Below, in pieces: positions 41,868 through 52,123 of a stretch of 57,257 nucleotides of DNA (positions are counted from its first letter, which is position 1; every line of letters starts with the position of its first letter). Source of the DNA: an uncultured Schlesneria sp. (GTDB lineage Bacteria > Planctomycetota > Planctomycetia > Planctomycetales > Planctomycetaceae); the NCBI GenBank assembly GCA_903834925.1, contig CAILLA010000266.1, positions 1 through 57,257 on the forward strand, read 5' to 3'. The translations under genes and the position numbers were made by a program. A model generated the notes under the pieces. That model was not told where the DNA came from. It saw nothing but the letters and a program-made list of their open reading frames with translations, and ran no database searches.

Positions 41868-44800
41868 TTACCCAGCTCGACGTTCTTCGACGGAACTCGC
41901 TGCGGGGTTCCGCGATGGCAGGTAGATCGGCTTGATCCCTCGCTTCTCAAACAATTGTGCGTAGTGAAGATGGCTGGTAAACACGAGCACTTGCTGTCCG
42001 TCACTTGTGAAATCAAGCAACGTTTCCACGGCGGCGTCAGATCGGTCCTGGTCAAAGTTCACAGTGACGTCGTCCAGCACCATCGGGAGGTCGACCCCCT
42101 TCTTCGCGAAGGCTTTGACCATTGCCAGTCGAATCGAAAGAAACAGTTGTTCGCGAGTTCCCCCGCTTAATCGCTCTGCCGGTAGTGAATCGCGCTTGTC
42201 ATCGTCGACGAAGAGTTGTTTGCGCCCCAATGGCGTCCAGAGGTGATTATACTTTCCGAGCGTCAGCTTATTTAAAAACGGGATTGCAGCGGCAAGCATT
42301 TCAGGCTGATTGGCCTGCTCGAACTGCCCCGCAACTTCGTGAATGGCATCCTCGGCCAATGACGCCGAAAACCATGTCTTCCATGCCTCTTGCAACTCGG
42401 TTTCCACATGTGAAAGTTCACGACGGATGCGAGTACCGCGTCGATCATGTTCAAGCTGTTTCAATTCTTGTTTGATTGTTCCGAGTTGTTCAAATGTCTG
42501 CTCGATCTGATGTTCGAGGTCGGCGTGCTCGTGGTTGAACTGTTTAATCAAACTTAATGCATCTTTGGGGTTGTATCGAATCAGATCGTCATCAACAAAC
42601 GCCATGTCAGGTTGCGACTGCACAAGGTGTTCAAGCTCTTTAGAGGTTTGTTCGAGCAGTGTTTCGACCTGCTTGCGGCGTTCCATCAATTCCAATCGGT
42701 GGTCGAGTTGTGAACGGTGAGTAACGCCAGCGAGCGCTAGCAGTGCATCGTGTCTTTTGTTCAGCCCGTCGATTTTTTGCTGATACTCGACCGATTCGCG
42801 TCGACGCCGAATCTGCAGTTTTCGTAATTGTTTCCTCTCGTGCGATAGTTGTCGGGCGGTGCGAAGCTCACCTTCCCACAGATCAACAATCTCCGAAGGA
42901 TTTGAGAACTTCAAATCAGGTCGTTGCATGCGGTGTCCGACCGTTTCAACCTGTTTTCGAAATCGCTCGAACGTACGGCGGATTTCACGTGATTTTTCCA
43001 CCGTCCCTAAATATTGACGGCGATCGTCACGAGCCGCGATGACGTGGCTCCAATGTTCGAATGCTGCTTCAATATGAACGGTTTCGTCGAATCCCAGGCT
43101 TGATAATGTCTGACACCAGTTTTTGCGAGAATTACTCAACTCGCGCTGCTGAAGTTGCAATTGACCCCGAATTGCACTCAATCTCCGGCGTACTTGTAAG
43201 ACTCGATGGAATTCACGTTGAGACCGGTCCAAGTCCGCCGCGCGTCGTGAAGCCTGTGCAAGAAGTTCGCCACTGGCCAGGTCTTGTGGAGTGATTTGAT
43301 CGCCCCACCACGGACGCAACCCACTCTCGTCGATAAACGTCTGGATGTGCTTAAGAATCGTCCAGCGGTTCGTTTCACATTCCCGGCGCTGTTGGCGTAA
43401 TTGGCTGACCTGTTCCTGAAGGTTCTGTTCGAAATGATTTCGAAATGCCCAGGCCGTCCCCCCTGCGAAGACCGAAAGAGCGATAAAGATCAGGCCCACG
43501 AGCCATCCGGTATAGACTGCCGAATACGCGCCGGCCACGAATAAAGCGAATCCCGCGATCGTAAACCAGGCCAGAATTCCATAGATCCAATTGGGAATCC
43601 CATGTCGATCGTGAAGTTGCTCAAGTTGTTCATCGATTCCGATTGTTTGATTCTCAAGCTGCGTCGCTTTGGAATGCCAGCGTCCAAGTTCAATCAGTTG
43701 ATCAAGTCGCTTTTGAGCGACATTGATCGACTCATTTAGCGCTTCGACGGGAATACCGAAATCTTGTAATTCGGTTCGCACAGCAAGTTCTCGATCCCGG
43801 ATTTGCAAATTCGCTCGTCGGTAACGACGCTGCATCCGCCGTGTTTTTGAGTCGATCGCTTGATATTCGCGGGCTGCTTGAACGAAATCGGAGTGTGCTT
43901 TGGGTGAATCCTGAACGGAATCAAGACGCTCCAGTGTCCAATGAGGTCCCAAAGACGAAAGATGTTCTGCGACAGCCCGTTCGTGTCGCGAAGCTTCAGC
44001 CTGCAACTCGTTAACGTGTGGCTCAATCTCATTGATCACGGCGCGCTGCTCAACCAGGATCTGTACCGCGCCCGAGAAACGACGAATTTCGGGGTCGATC
44101 CGAATCGCAGCCAGCCTCTGATTGATCTGGGAGATCTCTGTCAGCAATGACTCTCGTTTTTGGACCGCAGCGTTGATGTCCGTTTCTAACCGTTGAAGCT
44201 GACTGACGCCATCGGCAGGAAACGCGCTGAAATCGGGTAGCGTATTGAGCTCGTGGCGATATTCGCGGCATTTTGACCAGGGGGGATGGATTTTCTCAAG
44301 GTGACTGAAGCCACGAAGTTTTGTTTGCAATTCCGCCTGTCGATTACGTTGATTGATGATTCGTTCTTCGAGGTCTGACCTCTTTCTTAATAAATCTCGA
44401 TATCGGTCACGTTGGCGAAACGAATGTCCCGACTGCCGCTGCAGTTCCTCATGTCGCTTTAGTAATTGAGGAATTAACGATTCACCGTTGTTTGAGAGCA
44501 GTCGATGCAGTTCGTGGTTGGCTCGGTGAGGCAATTCCATCAGCAGCCGTCCCTGGGGACCCAATGTCATCCCGTATAGGTGGTCGCCAACTTGATCTGC
44601 TGTCAGCGTCGCGAACTGTTGTAGTTCGGGAAGCCCGACGGCAAAAACCGATTCAAACAATTTTTCGTCGGTTGATGAAAGCAGTTCCTCCATAAACGCG
44701 GAGGTTGAATCTCCAGCTTCGATCCCCTTAACGGACAAGATCCCAGAGTTTTCCCCGAATCCGGTCCGCCGGATTTCATATTCGTGCGCGCGATGTTCGA

Positions 44801-45023
44801 CTCGCAACAAACCAGATTGCGATTCGCGTCGACTCTTTTTCTTGTTCCCAATCAGTTGGTCGTCTGGCGGATAGCCGTAGAGAACTCCGCGAATAAATCG
44901 CAGAAGCGTCGTCTTCCCCGCCTCATTCGGGCCGTAGAAAACAGTCAAGCCATCACGATTCAGCACTTGCTGATAGTTCTGCCAGACTCCGAATCGTTCG
45001 ATTTCAATCCCAGTGATCCGCAT
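41868..45023 (-). CDS. yhaN: YhaN-like SMC/Rad50-type ATPase
   Basis: A 1051-aa protein from ATG 45023. Walker A is GPNEAGKTT (31-39) after an N-terminal strand MRITGIEIERFG. A long coiled coil fills most of the middle, interrupted near residues 470-530 by two hydrophobic helices (IYGILAWFTIAGFALFVAGA and GWLVGLIFIALSVFAGGTAW), which suggest membrane association, as in other YhaN proteins. The ABC signature is RLSGGTREQLFLSIR and Walker B is DLPMVLDDVTVNFDQ. It acts on DNA ends in a Rad50/SbcC-like manner together with the YhaO-like protein encoded upstream (118-bp gap, same strand). Confidence 0.9.
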   Translation of the reverse strand: MRITGIEIERFGVWQNYQQVLNRDGLTVFYGPNEAGKTTLLRFIRGVLYGYPPDDQLIGNKKKSRRESQSGLLRVEHRAHEYEIRRTGFGENSGILSVKGIEAGDSTSAFMEELLSSTDEKLFESVFAVGLPELQQFATLTADQVGDHLYGMTLGPQGRLLMELPHRANHELHRLLSNNGESLIPQLLKRHEELQRQSGHSFRQRDRYRDLLRKRSDLEERIINQRNRQAELQTKLRGFSHLEKIHPPWSKCREYRHELNTLPDFSAFPADGVSQLQRLETDINAAVQKRESLLTEISQINQRLAAIRIDPEIRRFSGAVQILVEQRAVINEIEPHVNELQAEASRHERAVAEHLSSLGPHWTLERLDSVQDSPKAHSDFVQAAREYQAIDSKTRRMQRRYRRANLQIRDRELAVRTELQDFGIPVEALNESINVAQKRLDQLIELGRWHSKATQLENQTIGIDEQLEQLHDRHGIPNWIYGILAWFTIAGFALFVAGAYSAVYTGWLVGLIFIALSVFAGGTAWAFRNHFEQNLQEQVSQLRQQRRECETNRWTILKHIQTFIDESGLRPWWGDQITPQDLASGELLAQASRRAADLDRSQREFHRVLQVRRRLSAIRGQLQLQQRELSNSRKNWCQTLSSLGFDETVHIEAAFEHWSHVIAARDDRRQYLGTVEKSREIRRTFERFRKQVETVGHRMQRPDLKFSNPSEIVDLWEGELRTARQLSHERKQLRKLQIRRRRESVEYQQKIDGLNKRHDALLALAGVTHRSQLDHRLELMERRKQVETLLEQTSKELEHLVQSQPDMAFVDDDLIRYNPKDALSLIKQFNHEHADLEHQIEQTFEQLGTIKQELKQLEHDRRGTRIRRELSHVETELQEAWKTWFSASLAEDAIHEVAGQFEQANQPEMLAAAIPFLNKLTLGKYNHLWTPLGRKQLFVDDDKRDSLPAERLSGGTREQLFLSIRLAMVKAFAKKGVDLPMVLDDVTVNFDQDRSDAAVETLLDFTSDGQQVLVFTSHLHYAQLFEKRGIKPIYLPSRNPAASSVEERRAG

Positions 45024-45141
45024 GTTATTCTCTCGCGGCGATGAATGAGGCAGTGTAAGTGGCTCAACTTTGCGCTGACGGCGCTCGATCGACTCGTTAG
45101 ATCGGGTGGCGAGTCGTCAATGACGTGCCAGGCCAGTTCAT

Positions 45142-46410
45142 CTATTGCTTTCCAATCGTTGAAAACCAGTTCCATCCCAATTGCTTTGCTCGGTCAGCTA
45201 CCTGATCGGGCGGTATTGACTGAGTCCACTCTTCCCAATGACCTGCTTTCAGTACTTCTCCCACATGCGCATCTGTCAGCCATTTGGAGAAAGCCCGCTG
45301 ATCGACAGTCCCTCGGCGTTCTAGTGCGAGCAGATATTCCGTTAGAACCTCACGATGAGCCGGTTCGATCAGGGACAGATCAAGCTCGACGGGACGAATT
45401 CGGTGTACGTATCGAAGACCATCTGGGTGATCGCTGAGTTGCGTTAATGCCACAGACAATTCGTTCGCCGCCGTTTCGGTCGCCCAGCCAAGCGATTCAC
45501 TGGATGACCGATTCAGTTGCCATTCGACAATTCGTAACACCTCACCTTTCAGCAGAGGCAACCTTTCCAATTGAGCGACCATTCGCTCAACCAAAGCTTC
45601 GCGACCACTGACGTTGTCGACCGATTGCGTAATCTGTTCCCACCGAACGGGGGCCAGACTGATCAGTGTCTTCTTAGTTTTCCGATGGGAATCGACTTCC
45701 AGCAACGTCACGCCGTGAGCACCCGTATCTGAACGACTCATTCCTTGCGGTGCGGCTTGACTAAAAATATGCCCATCGGTCAGTGGTAGGGAATCGGTGT
45801 CGGTACCAGCAGGACATAAGAGCCAGTCCAGCGCGGCGAACCGAGCGGCTGCCAGTCGTGGTAGTTCGTGTTTTTCCACCACGTGGTCTGTCAGCAACAT
45901 ACCGACCATGAATGGCCGATCACCTTTACCGGCACTTCGTCCCCCTTGAATATTGGCGAGTTCCTCGGGTTCAATCGAAGTTTCGGCGGTGATTGGCAGA
46001 ATTGTCGCCAACAAGTGCCCATGATCCGTGAGGTCAATCGGTGTTTCGCTCGCGCTGAGAAAAACGGTCACGTTCTTAGGAAGTGGTGGCATTTCCTGCC
46101 ATGCTGTTGCAGGATCTACCCGACCTGGAACGATGAAGACGGGAATTTGTCGTTCGGCAAGCCGATTGCAGCCATCTCGTATGGCAACTTCTGCTGCCAA
46201 GCTAGGATAGCTGGCATCAAATGTGTTGCCTGTGATGATTAGCGCATCGACATCCTTTTCCAAAGACGTGGTCACAATCCGTTCAAACGCGGTTAATGTA
46301 GCGTTTTCGACAATCTCTCGAACATCGTCGCCAAGTGATCCTGTGCCACGAAGCGGGCAATCCAACTGTAAGTTGGCGGCATGCAACAAACGAAGCGGCT
46401 TTGCAGCCAT
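45142..46410 (-). CDS. yhaO: YhaO/SbcD-like metallophosphatase-fold protein with degenerate active site
   Basis: A 422-aa protein from ATG 46410. The order of motifs matches SbcD/YhaO, but key residues differ. The first motif is HAANLQLD (10-17) where DxH is expected, the second is GNTFD (61-65) where GDxxD is expected, and the third is PGRVDP (95-100) where GNHD is expected. The last GH-x-H block is not recognisable. The C-terminal capping region (about 290-422) is like that of YhaO. It is in an operon with the YhaN-like gene. It probably keeps the structural role of the nuclease subunit, but nuclease activity is doubtful. Confidence 0.78.
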   Translation of the reverse strand: MAAKPLRLLHAANLQLDCPLRGTGSLGDDVREIVENATLTAFERIVTTSLEKDVDALIITGNTFDASYPSLAAEVAIRDGCNRLAERQIPVFIVPGRVDPATAWQEMPPLPKNVTVFLSASETPIDLTDHGHLLATILPITAETSIEPEELANIQGGRSAGKGDRPFMVGMLLTDHVVEKHELPRLAAARFAALDWLLCPAGTDTDSLPLTDGHIFSQAAPQGMSRSDTGAHGVTLLEVDSHRKTKKTLISLAPVRWEQITQSVDNVSGREALVERMVAQLERLPLLKGEVLRIVEWQLNRSSSESLGWATETAANELSVALTQLSDHPDGLRYVHRIRPVELDLSLIEPAHREVLTEYLLALERRGTVDQRAFSKWLTDAHVGEVLKAGHWEEWTQSIPPDQVADRAKQLGWNWFSTIGKQ

Positions 46411-47113
46411 ATTGGCATCCCTTCCGTTACCCTTGCTTTCGGCTCAAATCGAACCAAAAACAATTCACACTCACAGAAACCTTCTGTGGATTCCCGGCAG
46501 GAGCGGTGATTGTTAAGGCAAAAACGCCGCACGCTCCCTGCGCGGATCGCTTAGAGTGTACTGTCGACACATCTATCAGAAAACCCCGAAACGCCCCAAT
46601 TCCACGGCAAAGGTGCTTTTCAATCTTCGAAAGTCTGGGATGCCTTCAAAACTCTTTGCGAGACTAACAGTGGCCAAGCAAATTGTTCGAAGCGATTACC
46701 GAGATGCAACCGAATTCGAACCCGATTCGCCTGTTTGCAGATTTTCACCGCTCCTAATTTTAAACGTAACAAACCAATTATATGGTTTTCCCAGCTTTTT
46801 TTGGTGATGCCTGCGTCAAAAACCGAGAGAATTCTGGGTCACCCGTTACGCGCTACCCGATGTTTAGGAATGTCGGTTTGGATGTCGTTTTTTGTGGTTC
46901 AATGTCGCAGACGGGGATTGGCGACTTCTAAATCGAGCTTCCCCAACACTAATGGGGTCATTGCTTGGGTCATAATTCAAAAAGCGTGATTTTGTGTGCA
47001 CTTCCTTCCGCCGCTTTATTGATCTTTTTTAAAAAATTGACTGGCCGTCTTAACCCACCGCGCCTATCGTTATAGGTTGGTCATTGGTCTTATACCGGCA
47101 GGAGTTTACTTTG
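46411..47113. other. Intergenic region, no gene seen
   Basis: 703 bp between the divergent yhaO-like gene and a small membrane-protein gene. The 46411-46520 end should contain the yhaO/yhaN promoter. AT-rich sequence at about 47020-47042 includes TTGACT at 47037, which could belong to a promoter of the downstream gene, but a -10 at correct spacing is not evident. Short open frames on the plus strand are not convincing. Confidence 0.4.
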
Positions 47114-47473
47114 ATGATTTCGACTTTGTCTCAACCTTTGTGCTTGAAGCGAACAAAAGACTTCCTGGATTTTTCCCGATCCATGTTGCTCGGGGCGATT
47201 TCGGGGGCATTTTTAATTCCAGTGCTTTTTCCAATTTGGCTTGCAATCAGCATTGAAGAAGATTTTCTGATGAGCTGCGACGATTTCGGGCCTCGGAAAA
47301 GAGATATTGACCACTTTTTGGTCGCGATGCTGTTTGTGGTTTGGCTGGTTGGGATCGTGGTCGGGTACTCATACGGGAATATTCCAGGTGCGATTCTTGC
47401 CAATATGTGTATAGGTGCAATCCCAGGTGCACTTTTTGGCTACTGGCTATACGAGCAGAAAGCGGCCACGTGA
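47114..47473 (+). CDS. Small three-TM membrane protein of unknown function
   Basis: A 119-aa protein. The ATG at 47114 (MISTLSQPLCLKR) is taken because the earlier start at 47084 lies in non-conserved sequence; AGGAG is about 13 nt upstream of 47114. It has three hydrophobic helices: about 24-45 (MLLGAISGAFLIPVLFPIWL), 70-87 (LVAMLFVVWLVGIVVGY) and 93-113 (IPGAILANMCIGAIPGALFG), with a charged loop (DDFGPRKRDID). There is no family match that I can name and no operon partner. Confidence 0.55.
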   Translation: MISTLSQPLCLKRTKDFLDFSRSMLLGAISGAFLIPVLFPIWLAISIEEDFLMSCDDFGPRKRDIDHFLVAMLFVVWLVGIVVGYSYGNIPGAILANMCIGAIPGALFGYWLYEQKAAT

Positions 47474-47752
47474 TCCTGGCAAGGTTCTGCAGAAATGGGC
47501 GTTTCAGAAAGAGGTTCGGAGTCAAAAAAAAGTGGATGCCACTGCATCGGAACAGGCTCCGACACAGTGGTACTTGACGACGCCACTAGTTTTCAAAATC
47601 CTCAACGGATTTCGATGACATGAGATCTCGGTCTGGGCTTTTGTCTCCCTTTGTAGCTCACCGCTTTCATATCTCAGCATTTTCAAATTGTTGGATGCGT
47701 TTGGTTATTGGAGGGACTTCGAAGACTTATCCTACCCTACGGCACTACGAGA

Positions 47753-50700
47753 CTACCGCACGTTCCCCGCAGTTTCGCTGTCAATCGCACCCGCTTCGCC
47801 GCCGTTTTGAGGGCGCCTATGGCCGTTGAAGTCGTAGAGAAACGGACCGTTGAACTCCCATGCATAGAGTTCTTCGATCGTTGTTTTTGAATCGGCAAGT
47901 GTACCCCGGGCGAGGCGCAAGAAGTCGATCGCTCCGGTCAACTGGTCCCCTTGCCCAGTCCCTCCGACATAAAGGTCAGCCTTATTGACTAACGAATCCT
48001 CGGTGCCAAGTCCTGGCCCGCTACAGTCCTTTTTTCCGTCGATATAGATCGTGAAAGTCCCCGCCTGGCGGTCAGATTCGGCAACGACATGATGCCACTG
48101 GTCATCATTGACGTTACGACGGCTTGCCAGGCTGGCCTTGCCGTTAACCGCCCGAGCGGTCAACGTGACGCCTCCGTCAGGATTGATTTGTAGTGAGAAT
48201 CCGGTTCCGTCGAGCTTTTGAATCAGCGTCGAATCGTGATGTCCCGGCATTGCCTTAAAATAGGCTTCTATCAAAAAATTCGAGTTGTGGACCTGAGGGC
48301 TTCTGAGGTCTGCATCAGCAACAAAGCGTTTTTCGACCACCTTTTCGCTTCCGGTCTTCACGCTGACAGGCGGACCTTCATCGTTCCCAACAGGCACCGT
48401 GTGTGTAGCCGTTCCAATACTGTCCTTCCATTCTCCAGTCGTCGTGAGAAACGCCGTAATAACAAATGACCCGAGATCAGTTTTTTCCACAGGAACAAAT
48501 TTGAATTGGTAGGGACCCGGTCCTTTGACCGCGCGGGGGGGGCCTCCCCAGATATTTGTCCCGCCGAACTGACCATCCTTTTTGACCCAGTGCAGATCCG
48601 CGCCGAGCTTAACGCCGTCTTTGACGCCGTGCAGTTGCAAGTTGATTTCGCATGGCTTTCCAGGTTGCATCCCCTTTGGGCAGGTGATCGTGACCCATTC
48701 CTTCGGAATACGGTCGACCTTGAGTTCGACTTTCCGATTGATCTCGTCGTTCGTAAGCACGGCGTACTGGTTTTGTCCACTGAGAACCAATGCACCCGTA
48801 GTCCAATTTTCCAGCGGACCAGTTTGATAGTCTTTCAGCGACACGTTAATCCCCTTCAGCGGATACGTGGGAAGCTTGTAGTAATCGTCGCGAACCGTGT
48901 AATAGGGTGGCATACACCAGTGTTCGTCGATGATGCGCGTTGGATCGCCCGAAATTGGGCAGAAGTGCCATTCTCCAACGGTTTCGTAAAGGCTCCATGG
49001 GACAAAAACCTTTGCACCAAGACCTTGGGAAGCCGAGTTATTTGATGGTCGAAAATCATGTGCTGCGGGATCGCGCAGGGGCGAACGATCTGCCATAACC
49101 CCAACGGTCGCAGCCAGCGGTTTGTATCGCTCGAGCGCCTTTTGGAACGATTCAAACGTTTTGTGCCAGCGTCCTGATGGTTCGATGACCCCAAATCCTT
49201 CGCCGACACCGATGTCGTAGAACACATTGCGAGCATAGGCATCCGTTTCCAACGCGAATTGGTTCCGGCGGACTCCAGCATCGGCTTCGTTCCCCACTGT
49301 CACTCCACCCGGATCAGCATCGCGAAAGACGCTCAGTCCCATACTTTGAAAGACATTGCCCAGGAACTTATTACGCCCAGCCTGGGGTGCCTGCCGCCGT
49401 GATGCACGGACAAAATTGTAAACCGTGTTGTTGAAGAAGGAATTCTCGTAACTGATGATTTCCTGAAAGGCTGACGTATTGGCCAGTTTTCCGCCTGGTC
49501 CCTTGGACTTGCCCCAGGCGATGTTATTAAAAAGATAGTTTTTAAACGCGCCATCCAGGTAAAAGGCGTGTCCGAATCGGTCTTCCGTTTCTGGGCTTAA
49601 AGCGTGGTCCCAGCTTCGATAGCCACCGGGATTGCCCGAAATGTTGTTATAGACATAGGCCGGTCCACCCTGCCACGTCTCGATCCCGCCGAAGTCATCG
49701 TTGCTCAGCAGTGTGTCAACCGCCTTATTGTGATGAATCAGGATTCGCGTGAACGGCTTGTCCGTCGCAGCGCGACTTGCCTTGGCACCATAAACATCAA
49801 TCCCCTGAGCGCAGATTCGGTGGAAGACATTGCCAGCGATCTCAAGGGTCTGGGCATATTTGACGACCAGCGCCCCACCCTGACCGAACAGGTCTGGTCG
49901 AATGCCAATCTGGTCAAACTTGTTCCTCATCACTTGGACATTGCCAAGTCGCCCCATCGGCGGATCGGTGTCGCCATATGTCGTACTATCAGCAAGCTCG
50001 ATCCCTCCAGAGTCAGCCTCGTAAAACAGGTTGTCATTTACGGCAACAAGATCAATCGCATCCTGCCGCCCCACGGCTTTGATGCGCACGCCCTTGTGAA
50101 TGTGCTCGAACCGACAGTGGGAAACTTCGATGTCACTACCACTTCCGAGCAGACGGACACAGCCAGGTTCGACGTCGACGCTCTCTTGAGAAACCCAATA
50201 AGGCGAAGCGGTCAAGTTCCAATAGACGTTCGTGAAACGAAAGGTGAGTCCGCGTATGTGTACATGACTCATCCCCGTACTGTCGATCATTCGAATCCGT
50301 CTTGCGATCTCGATCTGCACGGTATTTGGATCGGTGTCACCCGGAAGTCGGAGATGTAGCCGACCGCCGTTTCCTGTCTTCTCAAACCAGAATTCACCAG
50401 GGCTATCGAGATAGTGAGGCTTATCCTCCAGATAATAGCGGCAACCACGGACGATCTTGAACGTTGGTGCCCCACCCCACTGACAGGGAAACACAAGAGA
50501 CCCTTTCTTACGATCGACTGCCAGAACCTTTGCCGGAAAAGGGTGCCCCATCACCCAACCCTTGGTCGTCCAAACGACCGCATTTTCGTAGTAATCCTGC
50601 GGCTTGCTCTCGTTAACGCCGTCCTTATCAAATGACAGATGTCGTTGCTGACCGTTGATGGTTGCGAAATTATCAAACTTCTTATCAGGGTTTTTCCACG

Positions 50701-51340
50701 TCCACCATTCGCTGAGGATGTCGTCGGGGTCCGTGATCTTCCAGTTTGGCGTGCGTGCTAAGGGAATGCGCGTGACGGCTCCATCCTTTCCAATCATCCA
50801 GACATTTCGGGGTGCCCAGGGAATATCGACGTACCAGACTTGTTTGGGATCAGGGATTTGCTTGTTCGAAGCCCCTTTGCTCCACTTCGTCACGATTTCT
50901 GATCCGCAGATGACAGTCGGTCCTTCTCCCCAGGAAGGATCTCGCGTCAAGATAATAGGAGTTTTCGACGTGCCGGACTCTGTCGCATTCAGTTCGCCTC
51001 GATAAACAACCCCCTGCTTGAAGACGTAGGTGTGCTCCCCCTTGCAGGCTGCGGAATTGAGTCTGGCGTTGCCATCCCATGGGTGGTGCTTCCAAGGGGT
51101 CTTTTTTGAGAGACCATCGTTGCTGTCTTCGCCAGACTGAAAGTCGATGTAGCGAATGGATTCACCCGGTTTGAATTGGAATTCGCTTGGTGCCCACTCC
51201 AGATCCCCGGTTGGCAGTACTTTTGCGTGCGGTTGCTGCCACGACCAGGTCGAACTTTGAGCAAACAGCATGCATTGTGCGGAACGAAACTGACACAGAA
51301 TCGCGATGCACAGTGCCAGGGATCGGATTTTATTTCTCAT
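47753..51340 (-). CDS. Secreted right-handed beta-helix protein with C-terminal LamG-like domain
   Basis: A 1195-aa protein from ATG 51340. A signal peptide (MRNKIRSLALCIAILCQFRS, cleavage near QCMLFAQ) is followed by IDFQSGEDSNDGLSKKTPWK (about 65-84), the usual entry to a parallel beta-helix. Beta-helix coils with HVRGLTF-like and NDNLFYEADSGGIEL segments run from about 350 to 680. A middle beta-rich part (about 780-1000) may be Ig-like. The last about 170 residues (SNFLIEAYFKAMPGHHDSTL to DFLRLARGTLAD) are a concanavalin/LamG-like fold. This architecture suggests binding or cleavage of polysaccharide outside the cell. No catalytic motif can be assigned. It stands alone on its strand. Confidence 0.8.
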   Translation of the reverse strand: MRNKIRSLALCIAILCQFRSAQCMLFAQSSTWSWQQPHAKVLPTGDLEWAPSEFQFKPGESIRYIDFQSGEDSNDGLSKKTPWKHHPWDGNARLNSAACKGEHTYVFKQGVVYRGELNATESGTSKTPIILTRDPSWGEGPTVICGSEIVTKWSKGASNKQIPDPKQVWYVDIPWAPRNVWMIGKDGAVTRIPLARTPNWKITDPDDILSEWWTWKNPDKKFDNFATINGQQRHLSFDKDGVNESKPQDYYENAVVWTTKGWVMGHPFPAKVLAVDRKKGSLVFPCQWGGAPTFKIVRGCRYYLEDKPHYLDSPGEFWFEKTGNGGRLHLRLPGDTDPNTVQIEIARRIRMIDSTGMSHVHIRGLTFRFTNVYWNLTASPYWVSQESVDVEPGCVRLLGSGSDIEVSHCRFEHIHKGVRIKAVGRQDAIDLVAVNDNLFYEADSGGIELADSTTYGDTDPPMGRLGNVQVMRNKFDQIGIRPDLFGQGGALVVKYAQTLEIAGNVFHRICAQGIDVYGAKASRAATDKPFTRILIHHNKAVDTLLSNDDFGGIETWQGGPAYVYNNISGNPGGYRSWDHALSPETEDRFGHAFYLDGAFKNYLFNNIAWGKSKGPGGKLANTSAFQEIISYENSFFNNTVYNFVRASRRQAPQAGRNKFLGNVFQSMGLSVFRDADPGGVTVGNEADAGVRRNQFALETDAYARNVFYDIGVGEGFGVIEPSGRWHKTFESFQKALERYKPLAATVGVMADRSPLRDPAAHDFRPSNNSASQGLGAKVFVPWSLYETVGEWHFCPISGDPTRIIDEHWCMPPYYTVRDDYYKLPTYPLKGINVSLKDYQTGPLENWTTGALVLSGQNQYAVLTNDEINRKVELKVDRIPKEWVTITCPKGMQPGKPCEINLQLHGVKDGVKLGADLHWVKKDGQFGGTNIWGGPPRAVKGPGPYQFKFVPVEKTDLGSFVITAFLTTTGEWKDSIGTATHTVPVGNDEGPPVSVKTGSEKVVEKRFVADADLRSPQVHNSNFLIEAYFKAMPGHHDSTLIQKLDGTGFSLQINPDGGVTLTARAVNGKASLASRRNVNDDQWHHVVAESDRQAGTFTIYIDGKKDCSGPGLGTEDSLVNKADLYVGGTGQGDQLTGAIDFLRLARGTLADSKTTIEELYAWEFNGPFLYDFNGHRRPQNGGEAGAIDSETAGNVR

Positions 51341-51585
51341 TTGTTTTCCCTGAAGATCAGCAGCTTACGGGGTTTAATGCAAAGTTCGAAGTGGCATAAA
51401 TCATAACGAACATCGCACGAAGTCACTCGCGCCAAGATCAGTCAACGGATTCTCGAACCGAAAGCTGGATCGGAGAACCTGATTTCGGTTCTTGGGCTAT
51501 TCAAAAGGATGTTTGCCAGAATAATGTGATTCCGTTTCGAGGATAAAACAAGCAGAAGTAAGTCGGTCGAACAGGCAAAACAAAA

Positions 51586-52032
51586 ATGAGTACGGTTTTA
51601 TTCCTTTGTACGGGTAATTATTACCGCAGCCGTTTCGCTGAAATCCTTTTTAATTACCACGCCGCTCATCAGAAGGTGCCGTGGCGAGCCGATTCCAGGG
51701 GGTTGGCACTCAATACTCGTAATCTCGGTCACATGTCGGAATTTACGATCAGTCGTTTAAGCCGCTTGCAAATGCCAGTGGATCAATACCTGCGAGATCC
51801 GAAAGATTTGTCGCTCGTGGATTTAAACGCTGCCGACCATATTGTTGCGGTGAAAGAGGCCGAACACCGGCCGTTGATCGCAAGGAGATTTCCCGATTGG
51901 TTAGAAAAAATTGAATTCTGGGAAGTCCACGACATCGACTGTGCCGGGCCGGAAGTCGCCTTGCCGCAGCTGGAAAAACAGGTCATCGAACTCATGCTGC
52001 GATTGAAAGATTTCCCTATGGACCGGTCGTGA
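51586..52032 (+). CDS. Low-molecular-weight protein tyrosine phosphatase-like protein
   Basis: A 148-aa cytoplasmic protein. The catalytic P-loop is C8-TGNYY-R14-S (C-x5-R-S) at the very N-terminus, as in LMW-PTPs and arsenate reductases. The family's general-acid Asp probably lies in EVHDIDCAG near residue 115. The sequence GHMSEFTISRLSRL replaces the usual R-x-L region. Length fits the family. It hydrolyses phosphotyrosine or a related phosphoester. The next gene begins about 90 bp downstream. Confidence 0.85.
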   Translation: MSTVLFLCTGNYYRSRFAEILFNYHAAHQKVPWRADSRGLALNTRNLGHMSEFTISRLSRLQMPVDQYLRDPKDLSLVDLNAADHIVAVKEAEHRPLIARRFPDWLEKIEFWEVHDIDCAGPEVALPQLEKQVIELMLRLKDFPMDRS

Positions 52033-52070
52033 ATAAAAAACATCCCCAACACGACTTCTTGGAAAAGAAA

Positions 52071-52109
52071 GATTGGAACACTAATCGGCACTAATCTTCG
52101 CTAATCAGA
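52071..52109 (+). repeat. CACTAAT-type direct repeat, copy 1
   Basis: gattggaacactaatcggca then ctaatcttcgctaatcaga contains three tandem CTAATC units. A shorter copy (gattggaacactaatgttcg then ctaatcaga) is at 56993-57021 in the same orientation. Confidence 0.7.
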
Positions 52110-52123
52110 CAGGAGGTCGCTGA

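Noticed and set aside
41510-42055. 181-codon minus-strand frame at the yhaN 3' end
   Set aside because: It consists of the yhaN end in another frame plus palindrome copy B.
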